From Trichomonas vaginalis G3 (Eukaryota > Parabasalia > Trichomonadida > Trichomonadidae): a stretch of 64,000 nt of DNA. The notes beneath the pieces were generated by a model that was given only the letters and a program-made list of their open reading frames with translations, was not told the origin of the DNA and ran no database searches. The DNA is taken from NCBI RefSeq assembly GCF_026262505.1, contig NC_067207.1, forward strand, positions 11,810,082-11,874,081. Direction: 5' to 3'. The position numbers were made by a program, and so were the translations under genes. Numbering within the stretch: position 1 is the first letter of the stretch; each line of letters opens with the position of its first letter. Positions 57,139-64,000 of this stretch are shown here, piece after piece.

Positions 57139-57882
57139 AAATTCGGCGAATGACGTTTTATTTGTTCCCTTTACGTCTGTAAGAGTGAATGGGTCTTGTG
57201 TTGGTGCAATGACTAAGTTATTTTTGCTTGGAGTAAGTTCGATAGAAATTTTTCCTGCCCAGTTTGGCAAGTATCTTAAAAACCTGAAGATGAGGAAAGA
57301 TGACAAAGGAACTCTAAGTTTCAGTTTTACTTTAGTGGCAGCAGTTCCATCTGAACCAGAAAGGTTAACATAAACTCCTGGAACGTTAGGGTCAAGTCTT
57401 CTTATTTTCTCAATAGTTGCATACTGGTCTGTTTGTTCTCTAGCTTGTGGTTGTACTGAGTTTCTCAAAGCGAACCATTCATAGTTTGCCCATGTTACTG
57501 TTTGAACTAAGTCAGAGTTAGAATATATCTTATATCCCATGAAAACTTCTGGAGCATATTGGTATCCGACATAGAAAATTCCATTGCAACCTTTCTTGTC
57601 AGACAACTTGGCAGAAGGTTTTATTTCAATGTCTTGTTCCACGTATAAGAATGAGTTGTCAATAGAAATAATATGAAACCTGTCGCAAGCAATATCTACT
57701 GTTGTTGAAGAACCTTCTCCAAACTCACCTACGTTTCCATAAGAAACAGCAGTTGTATATTCGTAAGTTCCAGGAACTATTTCTGACCTTCTAATGGCAT
57801 TGTCGCATTCGTTATACCATTCGGAAACATTTCCGTTCATGGCATCCAAAACTGTTGGCGTTATATTCTGAGCGGCGTACAT
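57139..57882 (-). CDS. Capsid-type protein of the outer element, N-terminal part
   Basis: About 247 residues of the outer capsid gene, up to the point where the Maverick was inserted. Beta-rich, with FLYVEQDIEIKPSAKLSDKK and LKLRVPLSSFLIFRFLRYLP; the latter corresponds to LRLRIPVRRFLPLEAIRFIP in the inner capsid region. The C-terminal part is at 33813-34681. Confidence 0.6.
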
Positions 57883-57931
57883 TTCATATGGGTAAAAATA
57901 TAGAATAGTTGAATTTATGTGTCATAATATA

Positions 57932-59230
57932 GGGTGTCCAAAGGTGTGTTTAGCACAAACCTGAATACTGCGAATAGAAATAAACAAGTTACATATATAT
58001 AAAGTTTATTTAAATATAATCACCATTGGATTCAATCACGCGTTCGCAGCGATCGATCCAGGCTTGAAAGACACGCTTTAAATCATCATGAGAAAATTGC
58101 TCAAATTGCTCTCTTACAAAATTTTCAAGATCATCTGGACTCGCGAATTCGCGTCCTTCAGCTCTCTTTTTTAGCGTGCCGAATAAATAAAAGTCAGAGG
58201 GTGCAATATCAGGTGAATAAATTGGGTTTGGAACAACTTTGACATTGTTTTCCACCAAGTAATTCATTACCTTATGACTTTTGTGAACTCTTGAATTATC
58301 AAAATGAATTGCAAACTTTTGTTTTTGTTGTTTGGATTTCTCAAACTCATCAGAATTGATAATTTGAGTAAGAACATTGTCAATTAGATACTGAGCATTC
58401 ATCGTATTAGGTTTTTGAAGAATATCAATTGCGATGATGCCATTCACGCCCCAAAAAACCGACAACATCATCATTGGTGTGTCAATTTTTTTCTTCGGGA
58501 ATGTTTGCGGATTTTCATCCTTCGGGATCCACATGATTTTGGCTTCTGTTGCATATTGAAACCAAGACTCGTCCCCTGTTACTAAAAAGCGAAACTTCTT
58601 GGATTGATACGCACCCAATATAGAGAGGAGCTCTTTCGAAGATTGGACTCTAGATTTTTTTTGAACTGAATTAAGGTTGTGCGGAACCCAACGTGTATAC
58701 GCTAGTTTGTAGTTCAAATAATTGTGCAGATAATAACTGACTGTTGTACGTGGTATCTTTGTCATCTCCTCTATCCTTCTGAGTGATGCTCTTGGGTCTT
58801 CATCTAGCGCTTGAAGAATTGCTTTGATTTTTCTTTGATCCGGCGATTTTTTGTCAATTTTTATGATGGGCGCCTTTTTGTTCATGAAGTGATACATCCT
58901 AACATGATACGTTACAGTGGAATAGCTAGGAGCATCCATACCGAAGCATTTTACCAATGTCTCGTAGATTTTTTACAGTCTTTGCATTTTTTTGCAAGAG
59001 CGAGGATGTTTTCTTTATGATTCATTAAAAAAATGAAAAAAATCCCGCCAAAATTTCCCGCGAAACCGCCTCTTGTCTCAAAATTCATTTTATATCCCGG
59101 CATGGCGCCAAAATACAACATACTCATCATATACATATATTCATATTTTTTATTATATATTTATAATCAGCATATATCTCCTTTAATAGTCTCATATAGA
59201 GCGCTGTGCTAAACGCACCTTTGGACACCC
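57932..59230 (-). mobile_element. Mariner DNA transposon, 1,299 bp
   Basis: TIRs of about 26 bp start GGGTGTCCAAAGGTG at both ends and differ at one position (GTGTTTAGCACA against GCGTTTAGCACA). TA occurs on each side (57930-57931 and 59231-59232), the mariner target duplication. One transposase frame runs on the minus strand. Resembles the T. vaginalis mariner Tvmar1. It lies at the 3' end of the large outer-element gene. Confidence 0.92.
58010..59025 (-). pseudogene. Mariner transposase with one frameshift
   Basis: Starts at the ATG at 59025 (MNHKENILALAKKCKDCK). The frame changes at the T6 run 58969-58974 (an A6 run in the coding strand), after which a 316-residue frame runs to the end. 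That frame has a paired helix-turn-helix (RRIEEMTKIPRTTVSYYLHN, about 60-80) and the D,D34D catalytic set: D129 in VTGDESWF, D220 in IHFDNSRVH and D255 in SPDIAPSDFYLFG. All three catalytic residues are present. A protein starting at the later ATG (58957) would lack the first N-terminal residues. Probably inactive on its own. Confidence 0.88.
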
Positions 59231-62200
59231 TATAGAACCCACTCGTACCAAGCTTTACTTTCTTCCTGACTGAGTTTTTAACTCTTCTTTTTCCTTCATT
59301 GCCACTACTTTCACTAGATGAAGTTACTTCTTCACTACTTTCACTTTGTTCTACTCTTCTCTTCTTCTTTGGTGTCGCTTTTGGTAACTTGCCCTCTGCT
59401 TCAAGTTGTTGCATCTTTGCCTCATGTTCACCTAGTATGTTGTAAATTTCCCATGTCCTTTTTGCCTTTGGGCTCTGGTCGCCCATCTCAGGTAACCTAT
59501 ATCCTAGAAAGATTTTGTCATAGTTTGTATTTGAGTCTTCGCGTATTGTTTGCATGACTCTTTCCTGAGTTTCCGGTTCAAGCTCTTCAAACAGAGCTTG
59601 TCCATATGGAATAAGCTCGTTTCCAAATATATGTTTTTGTAGCCATTCTGGTTTTCTTTCCATGTTACCAATAATATCTTTTGTGAATGGGAAAGCTTTT
59701 ACCCAATGTTTCAGTCTTGCGTCATTTATTTCTGTAGTTGGTTTTATTTTGTCAAGGAACATGTTTTTCAATACTAACATTTCATTTGGTACTGTCCATT
59801 TGAGTTTTCTTAAATATTCATCCATTCTCGGTTCATTGTCTGCAAAGTAAGTTTTTATGACATTTTGTAAACTTTCGTTTGCAAGGTCATGTACAATAGG
59901 TTCTCTTCCTTCTATCTCCCTAACTTTCTTTCTAAACTCTTCACCAAATATACCATCTTTATGGTTCTGTGTAGTTCTTTGAGATAAATGTTCTAGAACG
60001 TCAGGTGTTATATTTCCATGAGCCATGTTCATTTCATACTGGTCCAAAATATCTGCATGTTTCATATCTTTCAATGGCATTAAAGCCGCGCTGAAAATAC
60101 CAGCTATATCTGGTTCACCATTCACTTCCATTGCGTCTACAACTTCTTGGAATTGTGGTTGTAAGTTTATGAACCACCTATCCGGATTAGCTTTATGACC
60201 CCATCTCATTGTAGTTCCATAGTCTGCAGAAACAAAAGTAGGTTTGTTTCCATATTGGTTAGGTTCTGAATGAACTTTAAACAATGTTTCATTTCTATAT
60301 GTTTTGTTGAAATTTAACCTTTTATTTTCACCGAGTTCAGCCAAAGATTGAACGTTATATGGTCGTAAGTAAAAAGGATTATTGTATTTGCGTACATTTT
60401 CTTTCAGTACTTCCATTCTATGCTGAATATTTTCATCTGATGTTGGAGTCTTTTGTATGTCGGCGAACATTTTTCGATATTCTTCTACTATGTCAGCCGA
60501 ATTTTTCTTAGACTCTTGGAAAGATTCCATATTCTCCGCATACACTTGTTGAGGGTCAAGATTTTTCGGCTGTTCCAAATCTTCATCTAGTTCTGTGAAG
60601 TTAGTTTCCAAAGGAGGGACTTGTTCGTTTCCTTCAGGCTCTTCTAGCTGTTGTTGCTGAACTATTTCTTCCATGTCTGGTTGTATCTGAACTAGTTCTT
60701 CCTGTGGAGTTTCTTGTACCTCATCTGGTGGCATTTCATATATTCCGAGACCGTTTTTAAAAAGTTCCCTATCTAAGTCATCCGGACTCATAAACCTTTC
60801 TTCTTTCGTTCCGTCTCTATTTTTTACGCGTTTCATGAAGAGAGTTGAATTATCATTTAGCTCTGACATCAAATATCTCGGAGTAAATTCATCCATGTCA
60901 TTTGGATGATATGCTATTAAATCATATCCCTTAGCGAGCTTGTATTTTCCAGGTTTGAAATTATATCCCATTTGGTGCTGAACCATAAAGCTAAATAGGT
61001 TCGGGTCAGTATTTCCTTCCTTGAACTTTCCAATAGCTTCTTTATATCTGTCACTAAAGTCAAGAGTATCTGGGTAACCATAATCTTCCTTAAGCATTTT
61101 TAAGAATTCTTGGTTTCCTTGTTCTCTACTTCTTTTATGTCCTTGCTCTGTTTGTGGTTGTTGTTGTGCAGGGTTTTGAACTGTTGGTTGTTGTGTAGTG
61201 TTTTGAACTGTTGGTTGTTGTGCAGGGTTTTGAACTGTTGGTTGTTGTGCTGGTTGTGGTTGTTGTTGTGCAGGGTTTTGAACTGTTGGTTGTTGTTGTT
61301 TTGGTGCATGCCTGTGTCTGTGTCCATGTGACGATGTAAATGTTTTAGGTAGTCCTGGTGCAGGTGCTTCTCTTGGAGGGTTTGGTGGTATATAAGTTCC
61401 ACCAGCTGGCACATATGTTCCATCTGCAGCATAATGTCCTACCTGACTTTTCGTTCTTAAGAAAGCATTTACTAGGTCTGTTTTGGTCTGTTGTAACTCT
61501 TTTTCTTGACTTTCCACAACAGTTGCTCTAACGGCGTCATAGGCACTTTGAACTGCCTGTCTCGTTGCTGCATCTGTTATTTTCGTCATATTTTGTGCTA
61601 CTTCTTTTAACTCTTTGTCGAAACCTTCAGACTTCAGTTTCTTTCCAGATGAGAAGTCGTTCACTAGTTTCACCTTACTATGAAGAGCTTCGAAGGCATT
61701 CTTAAAGTCAGCATTTGTTAAAGCTTCATTTGAACTGTCTTCATCCGCTTGTATTTTTGTCCTTATTGACCCTATAAGTTGGGCTGCTTTAGCGTTGGCT
61801 TGGGCATCTAACCAGTCATTATTAGCTTTTATATATTCTGCGCTTTTCATTGCCTTTTGCATGGCTGCGTCGTTATTTTTACTTTCTTGTGCTAAGTTTT
61901 CATACTGTACGGTTTGGTTTTGCAACTGTAAAAGTTTTTCTGCCTTTACATTTGCTTCAACTTCTTTTTTATACTCATCGCTATCCATATATGTCTTCAG
62001 GGCTTTTTGTTTTATTTCTTCATCTTTCAGTACTTTATATTGAGTAGTATGGTTTTTCAAATTTATAACATCTTGTTCCATTTTTGCTACTTCTGCTGCT
62101 TTTTCTGACACTTTTTTCGCATATTCCTCTGTACTTAGTTCTTTCAGTTGTTCTTCTTTCTTCTTTTTCTCTACGTTTAACTCATTGAGTTTCTTTGTGT

Positions 62201-62564
62201 GTCTGTCATATTCTAGTTTTTTTTCGTTTTCGCTTATTTGTTTCTGTATGTCTATGTTTGACTTTTTGACATCTGTTATTTGATTTTTGAGTGAACTCAA
62301 ATTCATTTGACTTTGAGGGTTATAAGCTGTTCCGTCTGCAGCTCCACCATAGCCTGTCATTTTCGCTAAAAGTGCCGCTCTTAAACCTCCACTCTGTGCA
62401 CCAATAACTCGGTTTAAAAGCATAGGGTTGCTTGACATTTGTTGCAACATAGTGGGGTCATTCATCATTTGTTGTTGCAACTGTTGTTGTGGTGTCAGTT
62501 TTACTATTGGATGTTTCAATGCTCCCTTCCTCTTACGTATATTCTTACGTAGCTTACGTGGCAT
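59231..62564 (-). CDS. Large structural-type protein of the outer element
   Basis: About 1,110 residues of element sequence; the C-terminal end now reads into the mariner. Parts: a basic N-terminus (PRKLRKNIRKRKGALKHP), Gln/Met-rich and Gly-rich stretches, a long coiled-coil region (about 90-330, KLNELNVEKKKKEEQLKEL), a Pro/Gln repeat (four PTVQNPAQQ-like units, about 430-480), acidic linkers and a folded C-terminal half (DRWFINLQPQFQEVVDAMEV, EMLVLKNMFLDKIKPTTEI). It ends with a Ser/Glu and Lys/Arg tail. No known family; perhaps a virion core or DNA-attached protein. Confidence 0.6.
61138..61300. repeat. Short coding repeat (PTVQNPAQQ units)
   Basis: The minus-strand CAACCAACAGTTCAAAACCC string occurs four times with small changes, giving the Pro/Gln-rich linker of the large protein. 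Confidence 0.8.
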
Positions 62565-63223
62565 TTTAAGTGAAGTTAAAAAGTGGTTTTTGACAGATGT
62601 TTATATGACACCATTAATATGATGTAAATAACAACGGTTTTGGTTTTGTCACCGGCTGGTCGGCTGGGGTTCGGTCCTCCTCTTGGGTCTTGGGCAAAAT
62701 TTCTTAGGGCTAGAAGGGGCGCAGCCCCTGGAAGCCCCACATACCTGACCTTTTTACCATTGTTGCAAAAGATAAAGTTAACTTTTTTTATTATTATGTT
62801 AGTATGTTAAATTTTTATTCATCAATCTATAGTTATGGAAGATTATTACCACGTGGAAAGTTTTAATAAAACTCCAATTCCAAAAATAGAGTGAAGTGAA
62901 TCTCGCAAAAATTAACATTTTAAAGGACCAATCCGGATAACAAAAAGTTCCAAATTGGGAGGGTTCAAATTATCTGACGGGTTCAAATTGGGTTTTGATG
63001 AGATTTGTAAATTCTATCGTACTCATTTGTGAGAATTGGAGGTTTTTTACTTTAAAATATTTTTGCTTTTGTGTCAAAAAATAAAGTAACCGATAACCAA
63101 AATGGCACAAAGGGATTTAAAAAAAAAAAAAAGGTAGTGGGGCTTCCAGGCACTTCGTGCCCTCTAGCCCCAGTCACTTTTCTGTCACTTTTCAGGAAAA
63201 AACATTTTTATTATATATATAAA
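62565..63223. other. Intergenic region with an inverted pair of hairpin-bearing repeats
   Basis: Arms 62706-62745 and 63133-63171 are inverted copies (GGGCTAGA...CTGGAAGCCCCAC, then ATACC or TACC). Each arm has its own small hairpin with different bases but kept pairing (GGGGC-GCA-GCCCC and GGCAC-TTC-GTGCC). Two TCACTTTTC strings near 63174-63195 precede the methyltransferase. No gene is seen between the arms. Confidence 0.75.
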
Positions 63224-64000
63224 ATGAATTTTACAAAACCACCGTTACCCTTCTTTGGAAATAAGAGTAGATGTAAAGATATTCTATTGAGAGAACTTAA
63301 GAAACTACCGAATGGTCTAACATTTGTAGACTTGTTCGGTGGAAGTTTCTATATATCCCATTTGTGCCATACAATATTCCCAGACTCAAAGATTATATGC
63401 AATGACTTCGACAACTATATGGACCGTCTCAAACATATACCAGACACAAACAATATATTGAAGAGTTAAAAGAAAAGATACCTATAGGTAAGATGGAACG
63501 TATACCATTAGATAAGAAAAATATTGTCAGAGAGGTTTTGAAAAAAGCAGAGTATATAGACTGGGATAGTATATCTGCTAGACTATTATATAGTGGTTCT
63601 ATAAGAGTTCATGACATTGAAACACTTATGTCAAACGTTTTATATCTTAACTATACAAAGGTTTTCAAAGAGAACATAGAAAAATATACTGAGGGTATAG
63701 AGTTTGTGAGATGTCATTGGACAGAGTTGTATGAAAAATATAAAGACAAGGAAAATGTTTTCTTTATAGTGGACCCGCCGTTCTATAACACATGGGATTT
63801 TCAATACCAAGTAGACTGGACTTTGAGAGACTCTTTAGAAACTTTAGACGTTTTTACATAACCATCCATGCTTTTACTTTACATCCGATAAAAGTGGTTT
63901 GGAAAGTGTCATGAGATGGTTAGAGGACATACATGACTATGAGTTTAGATATGACAAGATAGAATATGAGAGAGGTCCTATAAACCGGAAAAGTGTCATA
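63224..64000 (+). pseudogene. D12-class (Dam-like) adenine DNA methyltransferase, broken, runs off the window
   Basis: From the ATG at 63224: KPPLPFFGNKSRCKDILLRE holds the FxGxK SAM-binding motif, then FVDLFGGSFYISHLCHTIFP (motif I region) and, further on, the catalytic FFIVDPPFYNTWDF (DPPY type). This order is that of Dam/D12 N6-adenine methyltransferases. The region appears to have one to two breaks and continues past 64000. N6-methyladenine is known in T. vaginalis DNA, so both a host and an element origin are possible; its place beside the outer element favours the latter. Confidence 0.75.

Larger units (their letters stand above)
31637..64000. mobile_element. Outer Polinton-like virus element (fossil), runs past the window
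   Basis: Begins at about 31637 inside an ankyrin gene and is not finished at 64000. Parts seen: D5-like primase-helicase, capsid-type and small proteins (31637-34681), capsid gene remainder (57139-57882), large structural-type gene (to 62564) and D12-class methyltransferase (63224 on). Two later insertions lie in it: the Maverick 34682-57138 and the mariner 57932-59230. No TIR is visible at the left edge. Apart from the insertions, most genes are still open, with one to two breaks in the methyltransferase, so it is not very old. Whether the methyltransferase belongs to the same element is inferred. Confidence 0.7.

Noticed and set aside
63071-63223. N-terminal extension of the methyltransferase
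   Set aside because: Runs through a poly-A stretch and the inverted-repeat arm, giving a nonsense-like sequence; the FxGxK domain starts right after the ATG at 63224.

Overview
The window looks like nuclear DNA of a trichomonad, most likely Trichomonas vaginalis or a close relative. The evidence is AT-rich, intron-less genes with ATG starts; initiator-like TCA(T/C)TTTT motifs just upstream of several starts; DUF3447-type ankyrin proteins; a MATE transporter; a Mutator-like element (MULE); a mariner that resembles Tvmar1; and Maverick/Polinton DNA carrying a protein-primed DNA polymerase. This assignment rests on gene content and signals, not on a database match.

Layout, left to right. Bases 1-5200 are rich in mobile DNA: a possible MULE end, a GNAT acetyltransferase gene, a MULE of 2.4 kb (1108-3515) with 35-bp terminal inverted repeats (TIRs) and a 10-bp target-site duplication (TSD), and a foldback element (3925-5177). 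Bases 5600-31650 are mostly host genes: an unknown protein, an ankyrin protein, a PP2A scaffold (A) subunit, a MATE transporter, a CKK-domain (CAMSAP/Patronin-like) protein, a homeodomain-like plus WD40 protein, two unrecognised or longin-like proteins, a protein with a thymidylate-synthase fold, a small acylated protein and a second ankyrin gene. Between the PP2A and MATE genes (12206-14138) lie two copies of a roughly 0.95-kb repeat made of stacked hairpins, each ending in a long palindrome.

From about 31637 to the end of the window there are nested virus-like elements. An outer Polinton-like element interrupts the second ankyrin gene. It carries a D5-like primase-helicase, capsid-type proteins, a 1,145-residue structural-type protein and, further right, a D12-class adenine methyltransferase. 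A complete-looking Maverick (34682-57138, 22.5 kb, 721-bp TIRs, AAATT duplication) sits inside the outer element's capsid gene. A mariner (57932-59230) sits at the 3' end of the outer element's large gene. Some of the inner Maverick's genes are broken (about five breaks by eye), but its DNA polymerase, integrase and fibre genes look whole. Its TIRs show no length difference and encode the same protein, which suggests a recent insertion.

How the element genes fit together: polymerase and integrase for replication and insertion; capsid, packaging ATPase and small basic or membrane proteins for a particle; a phage-like fibre and a spike-like protein as possible surface appendages; KilA-N and GIY-YIG proteins as DNA-binding or nuclease factors. 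Element genes share AT-rich TTTTATTTTTAT-type upstream sequences, unlike the host initiator, and palindromic modules centred on TTAGATCTAA separate several gene blocks.
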